NCBI GenBank assembly: GCA_023411265.1
Contig: JAEYOX010000015.1
Location: forward strand, 1 to 22,342
Direction: 5' to 3'
Source: Bacteroidota bacterium
Lineage (GTDB): Bacteria; Bacteroidota; Bacteroidia; Flavobacteriales; Weeksellaceae
Length of the DNA: 22,342 nucleotides
Under the pieces are notes generated by a model. That model was not told the DNA's origin. It saw nothing but the letters and a program-made list of their open reading frames with translations, and made no database searches. The position numbers and the translations under genes were made by a program. This document shows, in pieces, positions 8,081-17,058 of the stretch (positions are counted from its first letter, which is position 1; every line of letters starts with the position of its first letter).

Positions 8081-9409
8081 ATGAATAACCCAACTGCTTC
8101 TCAACCCGAAGTAATCAACAAAGTAAAACAAACGCTTTCCCGTCATATCCTTGCAGACGGATTTGATTTTGTCATGGATCTTGAAAATTCGCATGGATCC
8201 TGGATTCATGATTCTCTTTCCGGGAAAAATTATCTGGACATGTTTTCCATGTTTGGTTCGGCGTCTATAGGCTACAATCATCCTTATCTCGTGCAGCATC
8301 AGAACTGGCTCGGGAAAATGGCCATCAACAAGCCCACCCTTGCTGATGTGTACTCGGTGGAGTATGCAGAATTTATGGAGGTGTTCGAAAGGGTAGCCAT
8401 CCCTGAGCATCTTCAGTATGCCTTTTTCATTTCCGGCGGAACCCTAGCTGTGGAAAATGCCATGAAAGCATGTTTTGACTGGAAAACCCGTAAGAACTAT
8501 GAAAAAGATCTCACCGTGGAAGGGGATATCTGTATTCACTTTCGGCAGGCTTTTCATGGTCGAAGTGGCTATACACTAAGCCTTACCAATACTTCCGATC
8601 CTCGAAAATATCAGTATTTCCCGAAGTTCGAATGGCCAAGAATTATCAATCCGCATCTCACGTTCCCGATTACAGAAGAAAATCTTGAAGAAACCATTAA
8701 GAATGAGCAACTTGCTCTTCTTAATATTGAGGAAGCTATTCTTGCCAACCCGAACAGAGTAGCGTGTATTATCATCGAACCGATTCAGGCAGAAGGAGGC
8801 GATCACCATTTCCGGGATGAATTTTTCCGCGGACTGCGAGATTTGTGCGATCAGAACGAAGTTTTGCTGATTTTTGACGAAGTGCAGACGGGTATCGGAA
8901 TCACAGGGAAAATGTGGGCTTTTGAACATTTCACAGTAAAGCCGGACATCATCGCCTTCGGAAAGAAGACTCAGGTGTGCGGAGTTCTTGCCAATAAAGA
9001 GAAGTTCGACGAAGTACCGAACAATGTTTTCCGTGAAAGTTCCAGAATTAATTCCACTTTCGGAGGAAATTTCATTGATATGATGAGATTAAAACTAACA
9101 CTGGAGGTCATCGAAAAGGAAAATCTTATCCAAAACGCCGAAACGGTGGGGGCATATCTGTTAAAAGGACTTCAGCAACTGGCGAAAAAGTATCCAACTG
9201 TCATCTCCAACCCCAGAGGAAGAGGTCTTATGTGTGCATTTGATTTGCCAGACGGATCGCAGCGCGACCGGATGCGGGAAAGATTATACGACGATCATCT
9301 TATTATTCTTCCTTGCGGAGATCAATCGCTTCGTTTCCGCCCACATCTGAATGTGACTCAGGAAGAAATTCAGATCGCTTTGGATAAAATCGAAAAATTA
9401 CTCGCCTAA
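8081..9409 (+). CDS. lat: L-lysine 6-aminotransferase
   Basis: 442 residues from the ATG at 8081 (the TTG at 8048 would add an unconserved tail). It is a class III PLP-dependent aminotransferase. Visible motifs: SMFGSASIGYNHP, FFISGGTLAVENAMKACFDW (PLP phosphate site), FRQAFHGRSGYTLSLTNT, IIIEPIQAEGGDHHF, LLIFDEVQTGIG with the PLP-ring Asp266, and AFGKKTQVCG holding the Schiff-base lysine (295 or 296). The HGRSGYTLSLTNT and GKKTQVCG strings are characteristic of the LAT branch, which moves the epsilon-amino group of lysine to 2-oxoglutarate to give 2-aminoadipate semialdehyde and glutamate. The adjacent ALDH7-type dehydrogenase completes the conversion to 2-aminoadipate. No TAnnTTTG box was found in the 135-base gap. 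A terminator follows the stop. Confidence 0.92.
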   Translation: MNNPTASQPEVINKVKQTLSRHILADGFDFVMDLENSHGSWIHDSLSGKNYLDMFSMFGSASIGYNHPYLVQHQNWLGKMAINKPTLADVYSVEYAEFMEVFERVAIPEHLQYAFFISGGTLAVENAMKACFDWKTRKNYEKDLTVEGDICIHFRQAFHGRSGYTLSLTNTSDPRKYQYFPKFEWPRIINPHLTFPITEENLEETIKNEQLALLNIEEAILANPNRVACIIIEPIQAEGGDHHFRDEFFRGLRDLCDQNEVLLIFDEVQTGIGITGKMWAFEHFTVKPDIIAFGKKTQVCGVLANKEKFDEVPNNVFRESSRINSTFGGNFIDMMRLKLTLEVIEKENLIQNAETVGAYLLKGLQQLAKKYPTVISNPRGRGLMCAFDLPDGSQRDRMRERLYDDHLIILPCGDQSLRFRPHLNVTQEEIQIALDKIEKLLA

Positions 9410-9417
9410 GTTGAAGT

Positions 9418-9462
9418 AAAACCTGACCTAGATTTTAAACATTTAAGTCAGGTTTTCCTTTT
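9418..9462 (+). terminator. Intrinsic terminator after lat
   Basis: AAAACCTGAC (9418-9427) pairs perfectly with GTCAGGTTTT (9447-9456) across a 19-base loop and is followed by CCTTTTC. The A and T flanks make it potentially bidirectional. Confidence 0.75.
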
Positions 9463-9500
9463 CTACAAATAAGAAAGAAACGGCCTGAATTTTGCAGATT

Positions 9501-9532
9501 TTGCAAAACCTGAAAAATTATTTGTATATTTG
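9501..9532 (+). promoter_or_regulatory. Predicted promoter for the GHMP kinase operon
   Basis: TTG at 9501-9503, 21-base spacer, TATATTTG at 9525-9532, an exact TAnnTTTG match. The start codon is at 9564. Confidence 0.55.
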
Positions 9533-9563
9533 CAACTGTATATCAGTGTTTTAAAAACCAACG

Positions 9564-10490
9564 ATGACCAATCCTTTATTTTACGCAAAAATTCTGCTGT
9601 TCGGTGAGTACGGGATCATTGAAGATTCCAGAGGTCTTACTCTGCCTTTTAGTTTCTATAAAGGAACGCTTAAGTTTTCTGACCTTGAGTCTGAATTTGA
9701 GAAAAAATCCAATGAGCATCTGAGGAAATATGCTGAATATCTGAAGGTTCTGACTTTGCCTTACGGTTTTGAAGTGGATACTGAAAATTTCATCAAAGAC
9801 ATTAATTCAGGATTATTTTTTGACAGCAATATTCCACAAGGATACGGTATCGGAAGTTCCGGTGCTTTGGTAGCCGCAGTTTTTGAGAAATATTCAGTGA
9901 AAAAATACGATGCCGAAAACATTTCCAAAGACGATCTGAAAGCACTGAAAAAAGTGTTTGGTTTGCTGGAAAGTTATTTTCACGGCACTAGTTCGGGAAT
10001 TGACCCATTGATTTGCTACATGAATCTTCCGATTCTAATTGAAAACAAAGAGAATGTTGATAAAGTAGCGATTCCTCAAAGTGAAGAAGGAAAAGGCGCC
10101 ATCTTTCTGATCGATAGCGGTACTGCCGGAGAAACCGGGCCTATGGTACAAATCTTTTTTGAGAAAATGAAAACGGAAGGTTTTCGCAAAACGTTGAAGG
10201 AAGAATTTATCCGCTACAACAACGCCTGCATCGAATATTTTCTTAGCAAAGAAATGAATCCTTTTTTCAAGAATCTTAAAAACCTGTCGGTCTGGGCTTT
10301 TGAACATTTCAAACCCATGATTCCAGAAAGTCTTTATAAAGCCTGGAAAAAAGGTATTGATACCAATGCTTATTATCTGAAACTCTGCGGAAGCGGTGGA
10401 GGAGGATATATTCTTGGTTTTACCCGCGATTACGAGAAAGCGGAGAAAATGTTGGAAGGTTTTAATAAGGAAGTAATCTACCGTTTCTAA
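9564..10490 (+). CDS. GHMP kinase, probable mevalonate kinase
   Basis: 308 residues with the full GHMP layout: AKILLFGEYGII near residues 8-19 (compare the KxILFGEHxVV start of mevalonate kinases), the ATP-binding loop PQGYGIGSSGALVAAV (91-106), HGTSSGIDPLI (140-150, with Asp147 as the likely catalytic base), and the C-terminal glycine-rich LCGSGGGGYILGF (274-286). Mevalonate kinase phosphorylates mevalonate at O5 in the cytoplasm; Flavobacteriia make isopentenyl diphosphate by this route. The stop is 7 bases before a UbiA-type prenyltransferase, so both sit in one operon and a prenyl-lipid context is clear. Other GHMP kinases, such as phosphomevalonate kinase, cannot be excluded by motifs alone, and no decarboxylase or reductase gene of the pathway is in the window. 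Confidence 0.82.
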   Translation: MTNPLFYAKILLFGEYGIIEDSRGLTLPFSFYKGTLKFSDLESEFEKKSNEHLRKYAEYLKVLTLPYGFEVDTENFIKDINSGLFFDSNIPQGYGIGSSGALVAAVFEKYSVKKYDAENISKDDLKALKKVFGLLESYFHGTSSGIDPLICYMNLPILIENKENVDKVAIPQSEEGKGAIFLIDSGTAGETGPMVQIFFEKMKTEGFRKTLKEEFIRYNNACIEYFLSKEMNPFFKNLKNLSVWAFEHFKPMIPESLYKAWKKGIDTNAYYLKLCGSGGGGYILGFTRDYEKAEKMLEGFNKEVIYRF

Positions 10491-10497
10491 GGAAAAA

Positions 10498-11427
10498 ATG
10501 GGCACAGAAAACAGAACCTCCTCGGCTCCTGCTTCTGCTCCTAGAACGTTTTCATACCGGACTTCACAGTTGATTGGATTTCTGGTAGGAGCTCGTTTTT
10601 TCATGGCTTTGCTGCTCACTTTTGCACTTTATGTTTCAACGTTTTTCCTGTTCAATCAGGAAGAAAATCTGCGTCAGTTTGTATTTGATTTCAAGGTTCA
10701 CGGGATTATTTTCTGTGCTGTGCTCAGTATTCTTGCCGGAGGAATTATCAATCAATTTTATGATGTGGAAAAGGATCATCTCATCAAACCCTTTCGGACA
10801 CGGCTTCAAAGTTTCTTGAAACAAAAATATTTTTTGTACGCCTATATTATTTTGAACACTGTTTCGTTGGGCGTTGCTTTTCTTATTTCATATCGGGTTT
10901 TTCTTTTTTTTCTGTTGTACCAATTTCTGATGTGGTTTTACAGTCACAAACTGAGCAGGCTTTTAATTCTCAATAATCTGACTTTCGTAGCGCTCACCTT
11001 ATATCCTTTTTTCGGAATGCTGGTGTATTACAGAACTTTTTCGGGTAAAATTATGATGATGGCGGCGTTTCTTTTTCTGATGCTTCTTATGATAGATATC
11101 ATAAAAGATACCCTTACTGCGAAGGCAGACAGAATCTTCGGATATTCCACCATTCCCATTTATTTCGGAAAAAAATCTGCTTCTTTAATTGTTGTTTTGC
11201 TCTTGCTTTCCACACTTCTTATTTCTGTGATTATCCTTTACCACATCGGGGTTTACAGAATTATGGGATGGTATTTTATGGCAGGATTTGTGGTGATTTC
11301 AGCGTCTGCTTTTCAAATGTTCCGCAATACCAGAAATGCCCGCTTTATTACGTTGAATCTTCTCCGATTATGGATTTTCGTCGGAATTTTAGCCATGCTT
11401 GCTGACGGAATTGTTCAGAAATATTAA
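10498..11427 (+). CDS. UbiA family prenyltransferase
   Basis: 309 residues with about eight or nine predicted membrane helices. The two Asp-rich motifs of the UbiA superfamily are present: NQFYDVEKD (residues 85-93, N-x3-D-x3-D) and DIIKDTLTAKAD (200-211), which bind the Mg-diphosphate of the prenyl donor. The enzyme joins a prenyl chain to an acceptor in the inner membrane. In flavobacteria such genes beside a mevalonate-type kinase are often labelled geranylgeranylglycerol-phosphate geranylgeranyltransferase, but the acceptor cannot be read from sequence and a quinone or other lipid is possible. GGAAAAA precedes the ATG, and the 7-base gap to the kinase indicates an operon. No obvious terminator follows. 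Confidence 0.85.
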   Translation: MGTENRTSSAPASAPRTFSYRTSQLIGFLVGARFFMALLLTFALYVSTFFLFNQEENLRQFVFDFKVHGIIFCAVLSILAGGIINQFYDVEKDHLIKPFRTRLQSFLKQKYFLYAYIILNTVSLGVAFLISYRVFLFFLLYQFLMWFYSHKLSRLLILNNLTFVALTLYPFFGMLVYYRTFSGKIMMMAAFLFLMLLMIDIIKDTLTAKADRIFGYSTIPIYFGKKSASLIVVLLLLSTLLISVIILYHIGVYRIMGWYFMAGFVVISASAFQMFRNTRNARFITLNLLRLWIFVGILAMLADGIVQKY

Positions 11428-11456
11428 TTTCCTTTTTTTATCCTGCCAACTATTAT

Positions 11457-11464
11457 TAAATTTG
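11457..11464 (+). promoter_or_regulatory. Predicted -7 box for the proline dehydrogenase gene
   Basis: TAAATTTG at 11457-11464 is an exact TAnnTTTG match 21 bases before the ATG at 11486. No TTG lies at the usual distance upstream, so this call rests on the -7 box alone. Confidence 0.4.
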
Positions 11465-11485
11465 ACATAAAATTTTTAGAACCCT

Positions 11486-12658
11486 ATGTCTATCTTCAAC
11501 GATACTCAAATTGCTTTTCAGCATAAATCTACAGATCAGCTCCGAAAAGCGTACTGGATGTTCAAAGCCATCGAAAATCCGGCCATCACCAATATTGGAA
11601 TTGCGGCATTGAATTTCACCGTAAAAAACAATTTTCCCTTTGTAGAAACTGCTGTTCGCAAAACATTATTCGAGCAGTTTGTAGGCGGAGAAACCAGGGA
11701 AAAGAGCATGGAAGTAGTGAAGAAGCTTTTTAAAAACCATATTGGGAGTATTTTCGATTATGCCATCGAAGGCAAGGAAGAAGAATCTGCTTTCGATCAT
11801 ACCTGCGAAGAAATAAAGCAAAACATCAAATTTGCCGAAGGAAATCCTGCAATTCCTTTTGTAGTATTCAAACCTTCAGGATTTGGGCGTTTGAATCTTT
11901 ATGCTGAAGTACAGTCGGGGAAAACCCTTACCGGTAGTGAGAAAATGGAATGGGAAAAAGTAAAAAAAAGATATGAAGAAGTAGGTCAGATGGCTTTTGA
12001 CAGAAATGTAGTACTCATGATTGATGCAGAAGAAACCTGGGCGCAGGATGCCGTAGATGAACTGGTGAACGGGCTGATGGAAAAATTTAATAAAGAAAAA
12101 GCCATCATCTGGAACACGGTTCAAATGTACAGAACCGGCCGTATCGAGTATCTGGAGCAGGATTTAAAACGCGCCTCCGAAAAGGGATATTATTTGGGTT
12201 ACAAATTTGTGCGGGGTGCTTATATGGAGAAAGAAAGAGAGCGTGCCGCAGCATTGAAATATCCCGATCCTATTCAACCTACCAAGGAAGCGACTGATGA
12301 TAATTACAATGCCGCCATCGATTTTGTGATTCGCCATTTGGGCAAAGTTTCAGGATATTTCGGGACTCATAACGAGAAATCCACGGAGTTGGTAATGGAC
12401 AGAATGAGGGAAAAAGGCTTAGCAAACGACCATCCGAATATTTATTTCGGCCAGCTGTACGGAATGAGCGATAATATTACGTATTACCTTGGCGAAAAAA
12501 AGTACAATGCTTCTAAGTATCTTCCTTATGGGCCTGTGAAGGATGTTGTGCCGTATCTTACAAGAAGAGCGCAGGAAAACACTTCTGTGGCCGGACAAAC
12601 CGGTAGGGAACTGATGTTGATCGAAAAGGAAATCAAACGCAGGAAAAACGGGGTCTGA
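11486..12658 (+). CDS. Proline dehydrogenase, monofunctional
   Basis: 390 residues, the length of stand-alone FAD-dependent proline dehydrogenases rather than the fused PutA. Conserved barrel motifs are intact: FVVFKPSGFGR (126-135), VLMIDAEETWAQ (176-187), YKFVRGAYMEKERERA (239-254), YFGTHNEKS (291-299), YFGQLYGMSD (320-329), and KYLPYGPVKDVVPYLTRRAQEN (344-365), which holds the proline-carboxylate arginines. It oxidises proline to pyrroline-5-carboxylate and passes electrons to quinone at the membrane face. The partner P5C dehydrogenase is not in the window. A promoter-like -7 box lies just upstream, so it is probably transcribed alone; a terminator follows at 12738. Confidence 0.93.
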   Translation: MSIFNDTQIAFQHKSTDQLRKAYWMFKAIENPAITNIGIAALNFTVKNNFPFVETAVRKTLFEQFVGGETREKSMEVVKKLFKNHIGSIFDYAIEGKEEESAFDHTCEEIKQNIKFAEGNPAIPFVVFKPSGFGRLNLYAEVQSGKTLTGSEKMEWEKVKKRYEEVGQMAFDRNVVLMIDAEETWAQDAVDELVNGLMEKFNKEKAIIWNTVQMYRTGRIEYLEQDLKRASEKGYYLGYKFVRGAYMEKERERAAALKYPDPIQPTKEATDDNYNAAIDFVIRHLGKVSGYFGTHNEKSTELVMDRMREKGLANDHPNIYFGQLYGMSDNITYYLGEKKYNASKYLPYGPVKDVVPYLTRRAQENTSVAGQTGRELMLIEKEIKRRKNGV

Positions 12659-12737
12659 AATATGATTGCATAATTTTAGTCTCTCAGCGCATAATGGAAC
12701 CGTGGAACGCCGAATGTAGTGGCGTAGCTGCGGCCTG

Positions 12738-12793
12738 TAAAAGCGAACTGCATTACACGGGAGGCCAGTTCCGCTTTTATTTTTCTATTTTTG
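12738..12793 (+). terminator. Strong hairpin terminator between proline dehydrogenase and priA, possibly pseudoknotted
   Basis: TAAAAGCGAACTG (12738-12750) pairs with CAGTTCCGCTTTTA (12766-12779) with one bulged G, then TTTTTCTATTTTTG. GGCCT just before the stem (12732-12736) is complementary to AGGCC in the loop (12762-12766), which would allow a pseudoknot or an alternative fold. The TATTTTTG in the tail (12786-12793) also matches the TAnnTTTG promoter box and could start priA transcription. Confidence 0.75.
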
Positions 12794-12812
12794 TAGGAAC
12801 AATTAACCTCAT

Positions 12813-15272
12813 TTGCTTCCGGATTTGAATTTTGCCCAGATCATCTTGCCGCTCAACCTGAAAGGAACTTTTACTTATGCCGTTCCTCGAGAACTGGTTC
12901 CTTTAATCCAACCCGGAATGCGTGTACTGGTGCCTTTTCGGGGTAAAAAAATTTATACGGGAATTGTGGAAGAACTACATTCCGAAACTCCTGAAACCTT
13001 TGTTCCGAAACCCATCATCAATATTCTGGATGATGCGCCTATTCTGCCGCCACAGCAACTGAAGTTCTGGAAATGGATTTCTGATTATTATCTCTGTCAA
13101 CCGGGAGAAATCTACCGTTTTTCTTTTCCGGGATCGCTGAAACTGGAAAGTGAAACCTATCTGAAACTGAAACCCGGAGCAGTGATTGATATGCAGAATC
13201 TTGACGTGAATGAAATGTACCTTATTCAGGCACTGGAAGTTCGCCAATTAATCAATCTTTCAGAAATTGAGGCTTTTATTCCGAAAAAAGAAATCGTAAA
13301 AACCATCAATTCGTTAATTGATCTTCAGTATATCGAAATTGATGAAAAAGTTTCAGAGAAATACAGAGCGAAAGAAATCGCTTATCTTCGGTTGAAAAAT
13401 CGCGAAGTATTCATTTCTCAGCTTCCTGCAATATTGCTTCAGCTGAAACGTTCTCCGAAGCAGAAAGAGCTTTTGCTCCTTATTCTGGAGCATGAGACGG
13501 CCGACCCGGAGAAACCACTCCGCAAATCTGAAGTTTTCGAAACAGGAAATTTTGCCAATGCCCAATTGAAATCGCTGATTGAAAAAAATCTTGTGGAAGA
13601 ATTTTATCTTCAGAAAGACAGGCTGAAAGGCTATGAAGGCGAAACAGAAGTTGTGGAAGAACTCACCGAAATTCAAAAGCAGGCAAAATTCCAGATCGAT
13701 TCGGCTTTCGAAAGCGGAAAAAATGTTTTGTTGCATGGCGTCACTTCTTCCGGTAAAACCCATTTGTATCTAGATAAAATTGAAGAAACGCTTTTGGAGG
13801 GTAAAAACACCCTCTTGTTGCTTCCGGAAATTTCTTTAACGAAACAGATGATTCAACGACTGGAAAAGAAATACGGAAAAAGGCTCGGGTTTTACCATCA
13901 GAAACTAACTGATTTTGAAAAAGTGGAAGTCTGGAGAAAAGTCCGGAATAACGAAATCAGTATCCTTATCGGGACCCGAAATGCGCTGTTTCTTCCTTTT
14001 CAGAATTTAGGTCTGGTCATCGTGGACGAAGAGCACGATACGGCGTATAAACCAAAAGAAGTCAGTCCTTATTTTAATGCAAAAGATGCCAGTCTCATTT
14101 TGGCGGAACTGTACGGTGCCAAAGCAATACTCGGTTCAGCTACCCCTTCAGTGGAAAGTTTCTGGCTGGCAGCAAGAGATAAACTGAAGTATGTTTTTCT
14201 GCCTGAACGTTATGGTGATGTGGCACTTCCGAAATTCAAAATATTAAATTTCAAAGAAGACCTTGATGCGAAACATGTAAAAGGGAATTTTTCTCTGAAA
14301 AGTATTGAGGCGATTCGGGAAAATCTCGGACATACAAAACAGATCATGGTTCTTCACAACAGAAGAGGGTACGCCAATGTGGTGGAATGCAGCACCTGTG
14401 GGTATGCGGCTTATTGCTCCAATTGTGATGTGGTGATGACCTATCATAAGTTTTCCAACGAGTTGAAGTGCCATTACTGTGGACATAAAGCAGCAAAACC
14501 TTCCACATGTCCCAAATGTTTTTCCGAACAGATTACCGCTCGCGGCGTAGGAGTTGAGCAAATTTACGAAGAAGTTAAAAGGCTATTTCCTGATGCTGCG
14601 GTGGAAAGAATGGATGTGGATTCTATGAGAAGAAAATTTGCCTATGAGCAGCTTTACGAGAAAATTGAAGAAGGCGAAACCGATATTATTGTAGGTACGC
14701 AAATGATTTCCAAAGGGTTGGATTTTGACCATATCGAGCTCGTCGTCATTCCCAGAGCCGATCAGTTGTTGTATATTCAGGATTTTCGGGCTGAAGAAAA
14801 AGCGTATCAGCTCATTCATCAGGTTTCCGGAAGAGCAGGGCGAGTGTCCGGTGAGGGTGAAGTGCTGATTCAGACTTATCATCCGGAACACCCTGTTTTT
14901 AAGCTTATTCAGGAAGATAATCCGGAAAATATTTACCATTATTTTCTAAAAGAGCGCAGGAAGTTCAATTATCCCCCGTTTACAAAAACCATTCTGATAG
15001 AATTGAAACACCGGAAAGAAGACAAAGCGGATCGTGCTTCGCAATTTTTAGGTTCGGTTCTGAAAAAATATTTGCCTCAGGAGTGTATCTTCGGGCCAGA
15101 AAAATCTCCAATAGGAAAAATCAACTTGCTGTATCAGTACCAGATTTTACTTAAACTCCCACGTGGAAAAAAATATAAAGAATTTAAAAATTTTGTAATG
15201 CAAAGTTTGGGGGAGTTCGATGAAATCAGCGGCTATCATAGTGTGAAAAGGAATATTTTTGTCGATTTTTAA
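12813..15272 (+). CDS. priA: Primosomal protein N' (replication restart helicase PriA)
   Basis: 819 residues from a TTG at 12813; no in-frame ATG exists between the upstream stop at 12804 and the conserved N-terminus, so a TTG start (12813, or 12825 giving MNFAQIILPL) is required. Domains in order: the N-terminal 3'-DNA-binding domain (FAQIILPLNLKGTFTYAVP), a winged-helix part, then the SF2 helicase with Walker A GVTSSGKT near 308-315, DEEH at 405-408 and LGSATPS. Next comes the zinc-binding insert with eight cysteines (about 526, 529, 535, 538, 553, 556, 566, 569), then GTQMISKGLDF and VSGRAGR. PriA recognises stalled forks and D-loops and reloads the replicative helicase. It is intact and of normal length. 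Confidence 0.95.
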   Translation: MLPDLNFAQIILPLNLKGTFTYAVPRELVPLIQPGMRVLVPFRGKKIYTGIVEELHSETPETFVPKPIINILDDAPILPPQQLKFWKWISDYYLCQPGEIYRFSFPGSLKLESETYLKLKPGAVIDMQNLDVNEMYLIQALEVRQLINLSEIEAFIPKKEIVKTINSLIDLQYIEIDEKVSEKYRAKEIAYLRLKNREVFISQLPAILLQLKRSPKQKELLLLILEHETADPEKPLRKSEVFETGNFANAQLKSLIEKNLVEEFYLQKDRLKGYEGETEVVEELTEIQKQAKFQIDSAFESGKNVLLHGVTSSGKTHLYLDKIEETLLEGKNTLLLLPEISLTKQMIQRLEKKYGKRLGFYHQKLTDFEKVEVWRKVRNNEISILIGTRNALFLPFQNLGLVIVDEEHDTAYKPKEVSPYFNAKDASLILAELYGAKAILGSATPSVESFWLAARDKLKYVFLPERYGDVALPKFKILNFKEDLDAKHVKGNFSLKSIEAIRENLGHTKQIMVLHNRRGYANVVECSTCGYAAYCSNCDVVMTYHKFSNELKCHYCGHKAAKPSTCPKCFSEQITARGVGVEQIYEEVKRLFPDAAVERMDVDSMRRKFAYEQLYEKIEEGETDIIVGTQMISKGLDFDHIELVVIPRADQLLYIQDFRAEEKAYQLIHQVSGRAGRVSGEGEVLIQTYHPEHPVFKLIQEDNPENIYHYFLKERRKFNYPPFTKTILIELKHRKEDKADRASQFLGSVLKKYLPQECIFGPEKSPIGKINLLYQYQILLKLPRGKKYKEFKNFVMQSLGEFDEISGYHSVKRNIFVDF

Positions 15273-15295
15273 CAAACTTTAACAGTCTTTTGGGT

Positions 15296-15314
15296 CTTTT
15301 AAGGATCTTAAAAG
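15296..15314. promoter_or_regulatory. Palindrome between priA and dacB (weak terminator or operator)
   Basis: CTTTTAAG (15296-15303), GAT, CTTAAAAG (15307-15314) is a perfect inverted repeat shortly after the priA stop. No T-run follows directly. It lies where a -33 element for the TACATTTG box at 15337-15344 would be, so it could be an operator for dacB. Confidence 0.3.
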
Positions 15315-15336
15315 GCTGATTTTCAATTATAATTTT

Positions 15337-15344
15337 TACATTTG
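15337..15344 (+). promoter_or_regulatory. Predicted -7 box for dacB
   Basis: TACATTTG, an exact TAnnTTTG match, 73 bases before the ATG at 15418. No TTG at the usual spacing was found. Confidence 0.4.
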
Positions 15345-15417
15345 AACCGCAGAGTACGGTTTGCATTTGACGTTCTCTGTTTAACATAATGTTTTTTGAA
15401 TCATCCAAAAGGTTCAT

Positions 15418-16905
15418 ATGAAGAAAAATATAATGATGAATTTACTGAAAAATTATATCGCAGGAATTGCCCTGCTGGCTTCCTCATGGGGTACGGCCCA
15501 GTTGAACACCATAGCCGCAAAACAGTATCCGGCGATGTACGAAAATCAGGCGGGCCATTTGCCTTCGCCTACCGCAAGTCCCGAGAAAATAACGCTTTCT
15601 GCAAAAGAACTGGTAGACATCAAGATTAATACCATGATGAGCGATCCCGTGTTGCGGAATGCCAACTGGGGATTTGTAGTTTATGATCCGAAAACTAAGA
15701 AAATAGTTTCTTCTCACAACGAAAATTCGGCTTTTATTCCGGCTTCTACAACCAAACTTCTGACTACGGAAACAGCTCTGAGTATGTTAGGCGAAAAATT
15801 TCGCTGGAATACTCAGCTTGAATATTCCGGGGAAATTGATGCAGATGGAAACCTGAACGGAAACCTGTATGTCATCGGCAGCGGCGATCCCTTCATTGGA
15901 ACTGGAAAGGCAGGATCCAGCACTTACAGTACCATTTCTCGGGATTTTATGTATGCACTTAAGGAAAGAGGTGTCAAGAAAATTAACGGGAATATAATTA
16001 TTCAGACTGCAGTTTTTAAGGAAAATAAACTGGCAGCACTTCCCGCCAACGTGGTGTGGATGGAGCATCACAACTATTACCTTCCAGTAGGAACGACTCT
16101 GAGCATTAATCCTGCGAATGAAAGGGTGATTGCAAAGAAATTTAACCCCTTTGAAGAAAACACTAAAAGATATTTTTATATTTCCCCTTATATTAATAAA
16201 ATGGTGTACGCCGAACAATTTGACGGCGGCTCTTTCACCACTAAAATTGCAGATGCTCCCTATTCATTGGCCAATAATCTGAGAACCACATTGGTGAAAA
16301 ACGGAATTCCTGTTTCAGGAAAAGTGGAAGCGAGAATTTCAGACCGGGAACCAGAACCAAGGCATTATATTACCGCTTATAAATCTCCGACACTTGGCGA
16401 TTTAGTGTATGATATTAACCAACGAAGTGATAACGCACTTTCCGAAGCACTTGTAAGAACATCAGGTTTTTATAAAAACGGAGACCAAACTTTGGAATCT
16501 GGCAGAAATACGGTGACGGCACATTTGACTGATATAGGTTTTGATATGAATGGCCTTAATTATTCCGATGGAAGCGGACTGTCAAGAAATAATAAGGTTA
16601 CTCCCATTTCTCAAGTGAAATATCTGACGAATATAATGGATCAGAAATATTACAAAACATACTTCGATTCTTTACCTATTGCCGGACAAACCGGAACTTT
16701 GAAAAGATCTTTTCAAACCGTCGGAAATGGACAGGTTTTTGCAAAAACGGGAACGCTGAACAAGGTGAAAACCCTCGCCGGATATATGAAAACCAATACC
16801 GGCCGAACGCTTGTATTCTCTTTGTTGGTAAATAATTACGCCGGCTCCGTGGATCAGGTGAAAAACAGAATGGAACAGATTCTGGAACCCGCATTGAATC
16901 TTTAA
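15418..16905 (+). CDS. dacB: D-alanyl-D-alanine carboxypeptidase/endopeptidase, PBP4 type
   Basis: 495 residues with a signal peptide (MKKNIMMNLLKNYIAGIALL, likely cut after GTAQ near residue 28). The three active-site motifs of serine penicillin-binding proteins are intact: S110-T-T-K113 in PASTTKLL, S389-R-N391 in DGSGLSRNN, and K443-T-G445 in FAKTGTLNK. The long insert between SxxK and SxN, with NGNLYVIGSGDP and GNIIIQTAVF, is the mark of the S13/PBP4 class. It acts in the periplasm, trimming the terminal D-Ala of stem peptides and cutting cross-links during wall remodelling or recycling. An alternative start at 15433 (MMNLL) would also leave a signal peptide. It has its own promoter-like box and terminator, so it is probably monocistronic. 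Confidence 0.92.
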   Translation: MKKNIMMNLLKNYIAGIALLASSWGTAQLNTIAAKQYPAMYENQAGHLPSPTASPEKITLSAKELVDIKINTMMSDPVLRNANWGFVVYDPKTKKIVSSHNENSAFIPASTTKLLTTETALSMLGEKFRWNTQLEYSGEIDADGNLNGNLYVIGSGDPFIGTGKAGSSTYSTISRDFMYALKERGVKKINGNIIIQTAVFKENKLAALPANVVWMEHHNYYLPVGTTLSINPANERVIAKKFNPFEENTKRYFYISPYINKMVYAEQFDGGSFTTKIADAPYSLANNLRTTLVKNGIPVSGKVEARISDREPEPRHYITAYKSPTLGDLVYDINQRSDNALSEALVRTSGFYKNGDQTLESGRNTVTAHLTDIGFDMNGLNYSDGSGLSRNNKVTPISQVKYLTNIMDQKYYKTYFDSLPIAGQTGTLKRSFQTVGNGQVFAKTGTLNKVKTLAGYMKTNTGRTLVFSLLVNNYAGSVDQVKNRMEQILEPALNL

Positions 16906-16972
16906 ATTCGTTGAAGGATCTTATCTGAATTTAAAACATCAGTTATTCCATACTAACTCTTATTATTATTTT

Positions 16973-17004
16973 ATCCTGAATAGCATACAAGTTCGGGATT
17001 TTTT
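16973..17004 (+). terminator. Intrinsic terminator after dacB
   Basis: ATCCTGAA (16973-16980) pairs with TTCGGGAT (16992-16999) with one G-T wobble across an 11-base loop, followed by TTTTTT and CTTT. Confidence 0.7.
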
Positions 17005-17058
17005 CTTTATTTGTATGAAGTAGGGGAGATTGACTGTCCCATACCAACAAAAATTCTT

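Noticed and set aside
10035..10619. 194-codon minus-strand ORF across the kinase/UbiA junction
   Set aside because: It is antisense to two well-supported genes and has no recognisable domain.
12659..12812. Possible tRNA or small RNA gene in the proline dehydrogenase/priA gap
   Set aside because: No cloverleaf or anticodon arm can be drawn; the main structure is explained by the terminator hairpin.
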